A stretch of 64,000 nucleotides of DNA from Anaerocolumna cellulosilytica (GTDB taxonomy: Bacteria > Bacillota > Clostridia > Lachnospirales > Lachnospiraceae): NCBI RefSeq assembly GCF_014218335.1, contig NZ_AP023367.1, positions 4,273,501 through 4,337,500 on the forward strand, given 5' to 3'. Shown in pieces: positions 17,176-26,648 of the stretch (position 1 is the stretch's first letter; every line of letters starts with the position of its first letter). The position numbers were made by a program, and so were the translations under genes. The notes under the pieces are model-generated. The model was not told the DNA's origin. It ran no database searches and was given only the letters and a program-made list of their open reading frames with translations.

Positions 17176-18660
17176 TTAATGAGTATTTGACCGGTTTCTT
17201 CCGACTGCCTCTAACCAGCCATTTATTTTTTGTTCTCGTGCACTTTCCGCAAGTTCCGGCTGGTATCCTTCATAGGTTATATTATCAGACAAACAACCAG
17301 AGCGAAAGACTCCAAGAGTTACGCCTGCCAGATAACTGCAACCGAGCACGGATAATTCCTCTACTTGGGGTATACGAATGGTTTTTCCAAGAATATCAGC
17401 TTGAAACTGCATTAAATATTTATTTCCTGTGGGACCTCCGTCCACTCTTACTTCCTGTACAGGAATGCCAGCATCCTCCTCCATAGCACGTACTACATCA
17501 TTAATCTGATATGCAATGCTGTCAAGAACTGCTTTAACCATCTCATTTCTCCCAGTTATACGGGTCATACCGCAAAAGCCGGCTTTTGCTTTGGAATCCC
17601 AATAAGGAGCTCCAAGTCCTGAAAAAGCAGGTACAAAGTAGGTAGAATCTTTGGGATTTGCCCCCCATGCCAGTTCTTCTGTCTCTTTCGGGGAAGCAAT
17701 TAATTTAACATCATCCTTTAGCCAGGTGATTACCGCTCCGGAATAATTTAAGTTACCTTCCAGTACATAATTTACCTTGCCGCTAATTCTCCATGCCACA
17801 GAAGAAGCCAGACCGTTTCTGCTAAATATAGGGGTATCACCAACGTTCATCATAATAGACGAACCGGTTCCATAGGTTGCCTTCACCATACCATGCTCAT
17901 AACAGCATTGGGCATATAAAGCGCCATGAGAATCCCCCATAATACTCCGAATCGGAACGGGATGATTCAAATACCCCTCAAAGTCTGTTACTCCGTAATC
18001 CCCGTCAGAATCCGTTATTTCCGGAAGCCTATCCTTATCTACCTGAAACAGGGAACAAATTTCTTCATCCCAGTTTAAAGTCTTTAAATTCATAAGTTGG
18101 GTACGGGAAGCATTGGAACAATCCGTTTTATACACTTTCCCGCCCGTGAGCCGATATACCAGATAACTGTCCATAGTGCCAATACAATAGTCTTTATAAA
18201 ACTGCTCCTTCTTTAATACGTTAGATATCAGCCAGGACATCTTTGCTGCCGGAAAATAAGGTGATAGGGGAAGCCCTGTTTTTCTTAGTATTCTACTGCC
18301 GTATCCTAACTCCTTAAGTCTTTCTGTAATTTCCTGTGCTCTTGCGCATTGCCATACTACAGCAGTAGAAAGCGGTTTTCCAGTAGGTTTATCCCAAAGA
18401 ATCGTCGTTTCCCGCTGATTACTGATACCAACCCCGGCAATCGCTTCTTTACTTACCTGCGCTTTTTCAAGTAACTTGGGAATTAATTGTATGACATTCT
18501 TATATATTTCATCTCCGTCATGGGATACCCAGCCTTTATCATTTATAATCTGCCGGTGCAAAAGGTCTGTACGGCATACAATGGCCCCTTTATGATTTAA
18601 GAGTACTGCCTTAGTACCCTGCGTACTTTGGTCAATTCCTAGAATATATTGTTCACTCAT
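17176..18660 (-). CDS. FGGY-family carbohydrate kinase
   Basis: A 494-residue kinase. The opening GIDQSTQGTKAVLL is the first phosphate loop, GISNQRETTILWD and the central GDSHGALYAQ/TYGTGSSIMMN segments are typical of the family, and GLGAPYWDSKAKAGFCG with VDGGPTGNKYLMQFQAD closes the C-terminal domain. It resembles glycerol/xylulose-type kinases but the operon points to a ketopentose or similar. It overlaps the transketolase C-subunit gene by 4 bp (ATGA), so translation is coupled. It probably phosphorylates the ketose made by the isomerase for cleavage by the transketolase. Confidence 0.88.
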   Translation of the reverse strand: MSEQYILGIDQSTQGTKAVLLNHKGAIVCRTDLLHRQIINDKGWVSHDGDEIYKNVIQLIPKLLEKAQVSKEAIAGVGISNQRETTILWDKPTGKPLSTAVVWQCARAQEITERLKELGYGSRILRKTGLPLSPYFPAAKMSWLISNVLKKEQFYKDYCIGTMDSYLVYRLTGGKVYKTDCSNASRTQLMNLKTLNWDEEICSLFQVDKDRLPEITDSDGDYGVTDFEGYLNHPVPIRSIMGDSHGALYAQCCYEHGMVKATYGTGSSIMMNVGDTPIFSRNGLASSVAWRISGKVNYVLEGNLNYSGAVITWLKDDVKLIASPKETEELAWGANPKDSTYFVPAFSGLGAPYWDSKAKAGFCGMTRITGRNEMVKAVLDSIAYQINDVVRAMEEDAGIPVQEVRVDGGPTGNKYLMQFQADILGKTIRIPQVEELSVLGCSYLAGVTLGVFRSGCLSDNITYEGYQPELAESAREQKINGWLEAVGRNRSNTH

Positions 18661-19589
18661 ACCAGTAACTCCATGACGGCTGTGACTATTCCCTGCGCAT
18701 TTAGATTATAATAGTCAAATACCTGCTTTGAATTACCTGTAATAACAGGTTCATCCGGTAAGGACAGATTCATTACCTTTTTGGGATTCTCCCTTGCTGT
18801 TATCTGGCTTACCAGACTGCCAAGCCCTCCCAGATATGTATGCTCTTCTACAGTTACTACCGCCTTTACTTCATTGAGATATTTTAAGAAAGTAACTTCA
18901 TCAAATGGTTTAATACAATACATGTCAAGAAGTGCTGCCTTCACTCCCTTTTCCTTTAGCAGGTTTACCCCGTCAAGAGCCGGTCTGACCATTTCTCCGC
19001 AGGCAACAACCAGTACATCACTGCCCTCTGCTAAAACGGTAGCCTTATTCATAACAAAAGAAGTATCTTCTGGTGAATATACATCCTCTACAGGATTACG
19101 TCCAACACGGATGTATGCCGGTTTTTCATCTGAAAGCAATGCTTTTATAAGACATTTAGTCTGATGTCTGTCACTTGGCAGATAAACGCGCATATTTGGA
19201 ATAGACCCCATAATAGCAATATCCTGAGCTGAATGGTGAGTCATTCCCAGTGCACCATAACTAACTCCACCACTAATACCAATCAGCTTTACATTGGTGT
19301 TTGAATAAGCTACATCAACCTTTGCCTGTTCCATGCTTCTGGTACTTAGAAAGCAGGCGGGGGATGCTGCATAGGCTTTTTTCCCACAGCTTGCCAAACC
19401 GGCTGCAATACTCACCAAACTTTGCTCTGCAATACCAACTTCTACAAACTGCTCCGGATGAGTATCTGCAAAAGGTGCTAAGGAAGCAGAGCCTCTGGAG
19501 TCACTGCATAAGACAACAATATCCTTATCCTTCTTCGCTTCCTCCACTAGTACATCACATATTACCTGGCGATTTGGTATTTTATTCAT
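18657..19589 (-). CDS. Transketolase, C-terminal subunit
   Basis: A 310-residue protein covering the pyrimidine-binding and C-terminal domains of transketolase: FVEVGIAEQSLVSIAAGLA holds the catalytic Glu for thiamine diphosphate, with GMTHHSAQDIAIM and YIRVGR. It works only with the N-terminal subunit encoded next to it. I start it at 19589 (MNKIPNRQ), where AAAAGGAGGG precedes and the gene overlaps the partner's stop by 8 bp; the frame extends to 19622 without a better site. The split form is common in Firmicutes. Confidence 0.9.
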   Translation of the reverse strand: MNKIPNRQVICDVLVEEAKKDKDIVVLCSDSRGSASLAPFADTHPEQFVEVGIAEQSLVSIAAGLASCGKKAYAASPACFLSTRSMEQAKVDVAYSNTNVKLIGISGGVSYGALGMTHHSAQDIAIMGSIPNMRVYLPSDRHQTKCLIKALLSDEKPAYIRVGRNPVEDVYSPEDTSFVMNKATVLAEGSDVLVVACGEMVRPALDGVNLLKEKGVKAALLDMYCIKPFDEVTFLKYLNEVKAVVTVEEHTYLGGLGSLVSQITARENPKKVMNLSLPDEPVITGNSKQVFDYYNLNAQGIVTAVMELLV

Positions 19590-20418
19590 TTGCAGCCCTC
19601 CTTTTCTCCTCAAGTTCCTCAAGCCCTGCTCTTAACTCCTGCTCTGTCGGCACCTTATGATGCCATCCTGCTTTATTCTCCATAAAGGATACTCCGTATC
19701 CCTTTGTGGTATCTGCTATAATGACTGTGGGCATTCCCCTAGTTTCCTTTGCTTTTATAAAAGCCTCATCCAAAGATTTTATAGAGTTACCCTCTGCATG
19801 GATTACATACCATCCAAAGCTTGCAAAACGTTTCTCCAGATTATCATGGGACATAACATCTTCCGTACTGCCTGATATTTGCAAGCGGTTCCTGTCTACA
19901 ACCGCACACAAATTATCCAACTTGTAATGACCTGCCGCCATGGCTCCTTCCCAAACGGAACCTTCTGCTAATTCCCCATCCCCCATTACAGTATATACAC
20001 GGTAAGTCCTCCCGTCTTTTTTCCCTGCAAGTGCCATACCAACCGATACCGATAACCCATGTCCAAGAGAGCCGGAATTCATCTCGATGCCATTTATCTT
20101 GTTATTAGGATGTCCAATATATTTTGACAGGTACGTAGAATATGTCAGAAGCTCCTCCTTTGGGAAAAAACCTTTGTCACAAAGAACTGCATATAAAGAT
20201 TCAACGGAATGGCCTTTGCTAAGAATAAACCTATCTCTGTCCGGGTCTTTTTCTCTGCCCGGTGCCACGTTCATATGTATATAGTATAAGGTAACCAGAA
20301 TATCCATAACGGAAAAGTCACCGCCAATGTGACCGGTCTTTGCCTGGTAAATCATGTGCAAAACAGTTTTGCGAAGCTCAAATGCCTTTGCTGTTAAGTT
20401 CTCCATTCTAATAACCAT
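19582..20418 (-). CDS. Transketolase, N-terminal subunit
   Basis: A 278-residue protein with the thiamine-diphosphate domain: GHIGGDFSVMDILVTLYY, KGHSVESLYAVL, GSLGHGLSVSVGMAL and the GDGELAEGSVWEGAMAAGHY to DRN metal-binding motif. Together with the adjacent subunit it transfers two-carbon units between sugar phosphates. The start is either 20418 or the ATG four codons on. A hairpin lies between it and the isomerase gene. The kinase and isomerase neighbours suggest a dedicated catabolic transketolase rather than the housekeeping one. Confidence 0.9.
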   Translation of the reverse strand: MVIRMENLTAKAFELRKTVLHMIYQAKTGHIGGDFSVMDILVTLYYIHMNVAPGREKDPDRDRFILSKGHSVESLYAVLCDKGFFPKEELLTYSTYLSKYIGHPNNKINGIEMNSGSLGHGLSVSVGMALAGKKDGRTYRVYTVMGDGELAEGSVWEGAMAAGHYKLDNLCAVVDRNRLQISGSTEDVMSHDNLEKRFASFGWYVIHAEGNSIKSLDEAFIKAKETRGMPTVIIADTTKGYGVSFMENKAGWHHKVPTEQELRAGLEELEEKRRAANE

Positions 20419-20431
20419 CCCTTTCTAAAAT

Positions 20432-20463
20432 CTGCAAACGTTGGGAACTGACCAACTTTGCAG
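20432..20463 (-). promoter_or_regulatory. Intercistronic hairpin in the sugar operon
   Basis: CTGCAAA/TTTGCAG and GTTGG/CCAAC pair around a short loop, between the isomerase and transketolase genes. No T-run follows, so it more likely marks processing or mRNA stability than termination. Confidence 0.45.
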
Positions 20464-20520
20464 GTGACATTGTTACATATCACGTTAGTTTCCCGTATAC
20501 CCTTCTATCCTTTATTCGCG

Positions 20521-21921
20521 CTATTCTCCTCGAATAAAGGCTCTTACCTCTTCCTCTATTGGATCATATAGATCCGGTGTTACTCCAATGTATTTACAGG
20601 CTTCATACAGAACCGGAACCACATTTTTATGGATGCCTACACAGTGATGGATATAAGGACCGCAGACCAGCTTATCCTCAAGACGTTTTAGATTAGCTAC
20701 CTCAACCCATACATAAGTTCCTTTTGTATAGGGTCCCTCCACACCTTTTGCATTGCCAAGCAATAAGGAGTACTCTCCGTTATCACCATCAAATCTGGCA
20801 AGGGTCATATTCCCGAATTTAGCTTGTGCTTCCACTGCTCCCGGATAATCAAACGCCAAAGGATACCCGATGGTAGGTTTTTCCTGAGCAACCGAAATAG
20901 GCCATGGACCACAGTGCTGTAAAAGTTCTCCATTTTCGTTATCCGGATGTCTTACAGTCCAATCTGCGAAGAAACTTCTGGCCTCGTCCATACCGGCAGC
21001 TTCTACCATAAGAGACGTTATCGCTCCGTGTATGTCTGTTTCACAGACTACAGGGATGCCTTCTTCATTTAATAAGGAGTTGGCAGCACAAGGCATAATG
21101 CCAATTTCTCCCTGCAAAGCATTCCAGCACTGGATAGCAATGGCTTTACAACCATATTTATCTGCCAGCCTTTTCATTGCTACTTTAAGGGCTGCAATGC
21201 TTTCAAGCTGCTCCTCACCTACTTTTATGTTCATGGCTTCCTTACAATACGCCACTACCTCAAGGATTTCTTTTCCTTCTGCTTTTACTTTCTTTACCTC
21301 TTGAATTAATTCCGGCATGGGTATAGGTGCTAACTGGATATTAAAGCGTTCTAGCAATTCCCCTTCATTACACATGGTTGACCAAAAATCAAAGGGTCTA
21401 GGAGCAATCTGAAGGATACGGATGCTTCGAAAGGTTTTAACCACACTACAGACTGCAAGGAAATTACGTATGCCTCTTTCGAATTCAGTATCCGTTAATC
21501 TGCAATTTGTCAGGTAAGTAAAGGGTACCTGAAATCTTCTTAGCACTTTACCAGTGGCAAATAATCCACACTGGCTGTCTCTAAGACGTATTCCGTCTTC
21601 ATCCGGTCTTTCATCCCTTGGGCCCCAAAGCAGCACCGGTAAGTTCATTTCTCTTGCAAGTCTTGCAACTACATACTCTGTACCAAAATTACAGTGAGGA
21701 AAAAATAGACCATCTACCCCTTCTTTTCTAAACTTATCCATAATTTTAATGCGGTCAGCCTCATCATAAAATAATCCTTCCTCATTAATATCAGTTATGT
21801 CTACAATCTCTACCCCCAATTCCTTAAGCCTCTTTCTGGTTAAATCGGCATATTTTACTGCATCAGGCGCACTGAAAATACTTCTTCTGGTTGGTGCAAA
21901 ACCTAACTTGATTTTTTTCAT
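20521..21921 (-). CDS. L-fucose/L-arabinose isomerase family protein
   Basis: A 466-residue cytosolic protein of the FucI/AraA-like superfamily that interconverts aldoses and ketoses. It starts KLGFAPTRRSIFSAPDAVKY, has the VDGLFFPHCNFGTEYVVARLA segment, a carboxylate-rich middle (CNEGELLERF, CETDIHGA) and a C-terminal GPYIHHCVGIHKN. GGAG precedes the ATG. It is the first gene of the operon and is divergent from a LacI regulator. With a sugar kinase and split transketolase downstream it would start a pathway aldose to ketose to ketose phosphate to central metabolism. The substrate is not readable. Confidence 0.82.
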   Translation of the reverse strand: MKKIKLGFAPTRRSIFSAPDAVKYADLTRKRLKELGVEIVDITDINEEGLFYDEADRIKIMDKFRKEGVDGLFFPHCNFGTEYVVARLAREMNLPVLLWGPRDERPDEDGIRLRDSQCGLFATGKVLRRFQVPFTYLTNCRLTDTEFERGIRNFLAVCSVVKTFRSIRILQIAPRPFDFWSTMCNEGELLERFNIQLAPIPMPELIQEVKKVKAEGKEILEVVAYCKEAMNIKVGEEQLESIAALKVAMKRLADKYGCKAIAIQCWNALQGEIGIMPCAANSLLNEEGIPVVCETDIHGAITSLMVEAAGMDEARSFFADWTVRHPDNENGELLQHCGPWPISVAQEKPTIGYPLAFDYPGAVEAQAKFGNMTLARFDGDNGEYSLLLGNAKGVEGPYTKGTYVWVEVANLKRLEDKLVCGPYIHHCVGIHKNVVPVLYEACKYIGVTPDLYDPIEEEVRAFIRGE

Positions 21922-22045
21922 ACCTCTATTTTCTCCTTTTATGTTACTAGATGGATTTCCTTTTGATTTGCTATTATTTCATCTCCAGCATTGAACAGCA
22001 GTATAAAATAATACATTTTAAATCTAGTTAAATATTTGTTTAATT

Positions 22046-22191
22046 AAATATTAATATTTATTAAATTATTCAATTATATAATATCATATTCTTAGAAAAA
22101 GTCAATATGGTTATGAGGGTTTCATTTATTACAGTTTAAATTAGTACTATTATTTGAAGTTAATTCATTAAAGATTATTTAACTATTAAAT
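22046..22191. promoter_or_regulatory. AT-rich divergent control region of the sugar operon
   Basis: The 380-bp gap between the isomerase and LacI genes holds two dyads that could be operators: a perfect 14-bp palindrome AAATATTAATATTT at 22046-22059 and ATTTAA-CTA-TTAAAT at 22177-22191. Both are plain AT sequence, so support is weak. No ORF or RNA is seen in the gap. Confidence 0.3.
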
Positions 22192-22301
22192 ATTTTTCAA
22201 TTGACTGAAGCTATTTTTTCATGTACTCTATAAGCAAATAATCCTATCCAGAGAATTGCAAAACAATCATTGAAATAATAGAAACAGAAAGGGGATTAAC
22301 T

Positions 22302-23321
22302 ATGGCTATATCAGCGAAAGATTTGGCTAATTTATTAAATATATCACCGGCAACCGTATCTATGGTATTAAATAACAGACCGGGTATCAGTAAGGAGACG
22401 AAAGATAAGGTTTTAGAAGGTGCCAAAAAATACGGTTTTGATTTATCAAAAAAGCACATGGTGGCAGTACAGGAGGGTATGCTCCACTTTATGATTTATA
22501 AAAATCATGGCAGTGTAGTTTCTGATACCCCCTTCTTCTCACAGGTTACAGAAGGAATTCAATCCCAGTGCCGCCAGAATGGTTATCATCTACAGATTAG
22601 TTATCTTTATAAGAATGAGGATTTGGACAAACAGTTAGAGAGCCTTATCCATCTTCCTTGCAAAGGAATTATATTATTAGGAACAGAAATGTCAGCAGAT
22701 GAATTTATTCTTTTTAAAAACTTAAGTGTCCCATTGGTGGTACTTGACAGCTATTTTGAAGCTGCTGCCTGCAATGCGGTTTGCATTAATAATGTACAGG
22801 GTGCTTATCTGGCGGTAAAACATCTGGTGGAAAATGGTCATACCCAGATTGGATATCTCCATTCCTCCCTTTCTATCAATAATTTTACAGAACGTCAGGA
22901 GGGCTACCTAAAAGCACTGGGGGAAGCCGGTATAACAGAAGCTTCCACGGTTATATGTCCGGTTCATCCAACGATGGAGGGCGCATATAAAGATTTATTA
23001 AATTATTTAACAAGTAATTCCTCACTGCCTACTGCTTTTTTTGCTGACAACGATATTATTGCCATGGCAGCTATCAGAGCCTTTAAGGAAACCGGTTATA
23101 ACGTACCAGAGGATATTTCTGTTATCGGTTTTGATGATATGCCTCTTTGTGAATATATGGATCCTCCGCTATCCACAGTACTTGTACAAAAAGACCGGCT
23201 AGGAGCCTTAGCGGTAGAACGTTTACTTTATTTAATTGATCATGAAGTGAATGATTATGTAAAAATAGAACTATCGACTGCACTGACAGTAAGAAAAAGT
23301 GTAAAAAACCAAAACTTGTAA
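22302..23321 (+). CDS. LacI-family transcriptional regulator
   Basis: A 339-residue repressor. The N-terminal helix-turn-helix reads ISAKDLANLLNISPATVSMV followed by the hinge helix; the ligand-binding domain of the periplasmic-binding type follows (GIQSQCRQNGYHLQI, ADNDIIAMAAIRAF, ISVIGFDDMPL). AAAGGGG precedes the ATG. It is divergent from the isomerase-transketolase-kinase operon and most likely represses it in the absence of the sugar or its phosphate. A short perfect hairpin (23358-23375) lies just after the gene. Confidence 0.88.
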   Translation: MAISAKDLANLLNISPATVSMVLNNRPGISKETKDKVLEGAKKYGFDLSKKHMVAVQEGMLHFMIYKNHGSVVSDTPFFSQVTEGIQSQCRQNGYHLQISYLYKNEDLDKQLESLIHLPCKGIILLGTEMSADEFILFKNLSVPLVVLDSYFEAAACNAVCINNVQGAYLAVKHLVENGHTQIGYLHSSLSINNFTERQEGYLKALGEAGITEASTVICPVHPTMEGAYKDLLNYLTSNSSLPTAFFADNDIIAMAAIRAFKETGYNVPEDISVIGFDDMPLCEYMDPPLSTVLVQKDRLGALAVERLLYLIDHEVNDYVKIELSTALTVRKSVKNQNL

Positions 23322-23493
23322 GGTATCTGATAAATTATATCATTACAATTCTTGTTATTGTTGCTTTTGCAACAAATAAAATTGAGACACTATGTTATAC
23401 TACAAATGTGCCGACCTATAGACACAAGCTAACAGCACACTATGATATCAACAAACCTTTACTTATGTTATAACTTTTGAAAGGATGCTTACT

Positions 23494-24747
23494 ATGTCTC
23501 AATATTTTGAAATTACAGATACTATATATGATATTACAGAAAAATATCCGGAAACCATTGAATTATTTATAGCGAATGGCTTTGATAATCTTAGCAATCC
23601 GGTAATGCGACAGACCCTTGGTAAAACCATCACCCTTGACATGGCTTTATCCATGCGTAAAATAAATCAAGAAATTTTCGTGCAAAAGCTTAAGGAGGCC
23701 ATTGAGCAGATCCTTCCTGATTTGTCCACCGGACTTTATGCCATGAAGGAGGAAAATGGCGGTGATATTCGTATTGAAGGGGTATTGCCCTGCCCCATAA
23801 GACTTCCTCTTTTGGAGAAATTTGAAGACTTTGCAGCCTCCCAAAAAGATAGTCTTGATTATAAGGTAGATTATAATTTAAAGTCTGCTAACCTGGGACT
23901 AGATGATGTGAAAGAAAGAGTAGTTGCCGCAGACGGTAATGGAGATGCCCTGTCAGACTTGTACTTATCAGCTGGTTTTGACTTATTTTTTGATAAAAGT
24001 TTAATGGGACGTTATAGGGATGCCGGAGTCTTTGAAGATATTTCAGGAATCGAACAGGTGAATACAGACTTTGATAATGACCACATTTCATTAAAGGACC
24101 CAAAAAAGCAATATGCTATTATCGGTGTTGTACCGGCAATTTTTATGGTAAATACTGCTGTCTTGGGCGATCGTCCTTTTCCTGAAAGCTGGGAAGATTT
24201 AATGAATCCTGCATTTGAAAACAGCATAAGTCTGCCGATGAAAGATTTGGATATGTTTAATGCATTTTTACTCCATATTCATCGCTATTATGGAAATGAA
24301 GGCATAGAAAAAATGGGGCGCTCTCTTTTACACAACATGCATCCTGCACAGATGGTCAAATCCCATATACAAAAAGGTGGTAACACAGTTCCCACTGTTA
24401 CCGTAACACCTTACTTCTTTGCAAGTATGGTTGATAAAAAAAGCCCTCTGCGTCCGGTATGGCCAAAAGACGGTGCAATTATCAGTCCTATTTTTCTTCT
24501 TGCCAAGAAACAAAATAAGGACAAAATAAAACCTTTTGTTGATTTTCTCTATTCAAAGGAAATAGGTGAAATTTTATCTTCTAACGGTAAATTCCCTTCT
24601 ACAAATCCTCTCGTAGACAATCATTTAAGTCCAGACCAAAAATTTATGTGGTTAGGGTGGGATTATATTTATAACAACGATATTGGTAAGCTGATTACGG
24701 ATACGGAACGCCTGTTTTATGGCGCATCGGGGAAGGAGTCTGTATGA
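23494..24747 (+). CDS. Cytosolic solute-binding-like protein with DUF1858-like N-domain
   Basis: A 417-residue protein. Residues 1-70 (ITDTIYDITEKYPETIELFI and on) look like a DUF1858/ScdA-type helical domain. From about residue 90 the sequence follows class II ABC solute-binding proteins of the ferric-ion type (LYLSAGFDLFFD, GVVPAIFMVNTAVLGDR, PFPESWEDLMNPAF, FVDFLYSKEIGEILSSNGKFP). It has no signal peptide or lipobox, so it should stay in the cytosol, which is abnormal for the family. I start at the second ATG (23494), 8 bases from AAAGG. It overlaps the GTPase gene by 4 bp. Role unknown. Confidence 0.75.
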   Translation: MSQYFEITDTIYDITEKYPETIELFIANGFDNLSNPVMRQTLGKTITLDMALSMRKINQEIFVQKLKEAIEQILPDLSTGLYAMKEENGGDIRIEGVLPCPIRLPLLEKFEDFAASQKDSLDYKVDYNLKSANLGLDDVKERVVAADGNGDALSDLYLSAGFDLFFDKSLMGRYRDAGVFEDISGIEQVNTDFDNDHISLKDPKKQYAIIGVVPAIFMVNTAVLGDRPFPESWEDLMNPAFENSISLPMKDLDMFNAFLLHIHRYYGNEGIEKMGRSLLHNMHPAQMVKSHIQKGGNTVPTVTVTPYFFASMVDKKSPLRPVWPKDGAIISPIFLLAKKQNKDKIKPFVDFLYSKEIGEILSSNGKFPSTNPLVDNHLSPDQKFMWLGWDYIYNNDIGKLITDTERLFYGASGKESV

Positions 24748-25445
24748 ATCTGATTATCTTTTCCGGACCTCCTTCCTCCGGCAAGACATCTGTAATTTTA
24801 AAAACGATTGCCGCTTTTAAGAACAGAAATATTAAAGTAGGTGTCGTTAAGTTTGACTGCCTGTATACGGATGACGATATAGCATATGAAAAAGCAGGTA
24901 TTCCGGTAAAAAAAGGCCTCTCGGGTGCTCTTTGCCCTGACCACTTCTTTGCTTCCAATATAGAAGAGGTTGTTAATTGGGGTAACCAGGAAAAACTGGA
25001 TTTATTAATAACGGAGTCAGCAGGACTTTGTAATCGTTGTTCACCCTATTTAAAAGAAATGAAAGGTGTTTGCGTTATTGATAACCTTTCCGGAATTAAT
25101 ACACCTAAAAAAATCGGCCCTATGTTAAAATCCGCAGACTATGTAGTTATCACCAAGGGTGATATAGTCTCCCAGGCAGAACGTGAGGTCTTTGCATCCT
25201 GTGTAAGCTCTGTAAATCCCAGAGCTGTCATTATGCATGTAAATGGACTGACGGGACAGGGTGCCTATGAATTGGGAAGCCTGTTGTATGATGAAAATCA
25301 GGATATACAGTCCGTACAGGGCATGCAGCTTCGTTTCCCCATGCCTTCCGCTCTTTGTTCCTATTGTCTTGGGGAGACAAGAATTGGCGAAGCCTATCAA
25401 ATGGGAAATATTAAGAAAATAGATTTAAAGGTGGATAAACCATGA
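24744..25445 (+). CDS. G3E-like P-loop GTPase (HypB/UreG-like)
   Basis: A 233-residue P-loop protein. Walker A is GPPSSGKTSV at residues 8-17; LLITESAGLCNRCSPY corresponds to the switch region of metallochaperone GTPases such as HypB and UreG; VVITKGDIVS stands for the base-recognition loop (TKGD instead of NKxD). Cys pairs CNRC and CSYC, the latter followed by GETRIG near the C-terminus, could bind a metal or cluster. It overlaps both neighbours by ATGA, so the three proteins are probably made together. Metal or cofactor delivery is an inference. Confidence 0.75.
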   Translation: MNLIIFSGPPSSGKTSVILKTIAAFKNRNIKVGVVKFDCLYTDDDIAYEKAGIPVKKGLSGALCPDHFFASNIEEVVNWGNQEKLDLLITESAGLCNRCSPYLKEMKGVCVIDNLSGINTPKKIGPMLKSADYVVITKGDIVSQAEREVFASCVSSVNPRAVIMHVNGLTGQGAYELGSLLYDENQDIQSVQGMQLRFPMPSALCSYCLGETRIGEAYQMGNIKKIDLKVDKP

Positions 25446-26449
25446 CAAACTGGAGTATAGAAAAACTATTGAAAGAATATCCCTTTACGGCAACCTACTT
25501 CGAGCAAAATAAACTGGATATTGCCGGATATGAGGAGAAAACCTTTGAGGCGTTTTTGGAACATTTTACCATAGAAGAACTGGAAGACCAGGCAATTGAC
25601 AAAGAAAAGCTGTTAGCAGACCTTCCACTCTTTATAAAGCAGATGCTCGCCTTTCTTGGGATTGAAAAGGATAATCAGGTCTATTCTCTGACCATTCTGC
25701 CGGGTCATGATAAATCCGGTAATACAGAAGGCTTTAAAGAATTTACAGTGAATACCTCAGAGATTGTTTCCATTGTAGGACCTACCGGTTCCGGCAAGAG
25801 CCGCCTGTTAGCTGATATTGAATGGACAGCTAAAGGAGATACTCCTACCGGCCGCAGTATTCTAATCAATGGAAACATACCGGATAATAAATGGCGTTTT
25901 TCCTCAAACAACAAGCTGGTTGCACAGCTGTCTCAGAACATGAATTTTGTAATGGATTTAAGTGTAGCGGAATTTTTGAAAATGCATGCAGTAAGCCGTC
26001 TCGTGGAAAATCCGGAAGCTGTTATTCAGCGGATTATTGAGGCCGCAAATAATCTTGCAGGCGAAAAGTTTAATCTAGATACTCCTGTAACCAGCTTAAG
26101 CGGCGGACAATCCCGTGCTTTGATGATTGCAGATACTGCCATATTAAGTTCTTCTCCTATAGTGCTGATTGATGAGATTGAAAATGCAGGAATTGACCGT
26201 AAAAAAGCCCTTGAGCTTTTGGTCTCAGAGGATAAAATCGTCTTAATGGCTACCCACGATCCGCTTTTAGCTCTTATGGCTAACAAACGAATTATAATCA
26301 AAAATGGCGGTATACACAAAGTGATTTTTACGAGTGACGAAGAAAAGACCTTGTTAGAAGAGCTTGAAAAAGTCGATGCATTGATTCAAAATACAAGGCA
26401 GGAGCTCCGTAAAGGAAATACGCTGTCATTAAAAAATCTGGAACAATAG
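25442..26449 (+). CDS. Soluble ABC ATPase with DUF1858-like N-domain
   Basis: A 335-residue protein. The first about 75 residues (WSIEKLLKEYPFTATYFEQN) resemble the helical domain at the start of the first gene of this unit. An ABC ATPase domain follows: Walker A GPTGSGKSRL near residue 113, Q-loop LSQNMNF, signature SLSGGQSRALMIAD, Walker B IVLIDEIENAGID, and the switch His in MATHD. There is no membrane domain, no permease nearby, and the solute-binding partner is cytosolic. Use of ATP in assembling or loading a protein is more likely than transport. Confidence 0.75.
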   Translation: MTNWSIEKLLKEYPFTATYFEQNKLDIAGYEEKTFEAFLEHFTIEELEDQAIDKEKLLADLPLFIKQMLAFLGIEKDNQVYSLTILPGHDKSGNTEGFKEFTVNTSEIVSIVGPTGSGKSRLLADIEWTAKGDTPTGRSILINGNIPDNKWRFSSNNKLVAQLSQNMNFVMDLSVAEFLKMHAVSRLVENPEAVIQRIIEAANNLAGEKFNLDTPVTSLSGGQSRALMIADTAILSSSPIVLIDEIENAGIDRKKALELLVSEDKIVLMATHDPLLALMANKRIIIKNGGIHKVIFTSDEEKTLLEELEKVDALIQNTRQELRKGNTLSLKNLEQ

Positions 26450-26558
26450 TATTCCTGATAGTTTCTAATAATCCATTTACAAATGAATGAATCTATTATA
26501 AATCAAGCTATATTTCAGAAAGACCCTAAGGGATTCTTTCCATACCGTTTAACAACAA

Positions 26559-26606
26559 GCCAGTTCTATATGCAATCATCCATGAGAAATTACATATAGA
26601 ACTGGC
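26559..26606 (+). terminator. Terminator of the GTPase/ABC unit
   Basis: GCCAGTTCTATATG pairs perfectly over 14 bases with 26593-26606, followed by a T-rich tract. It ends the three-gene transcript. Confidence 0.75.
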
Positions 26607-26648
26607 AGTGTTTTGTTTATCCAGGGCATTATAGGAAAAACGATTCAT

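Noticed and set aside
22046-22191. Firm LacI operator in the sugar-operon gap.
   Set aside because: The dyads are pure AT with no CG-centred core, so chance cannot be excluded; listed only as weak candidates.
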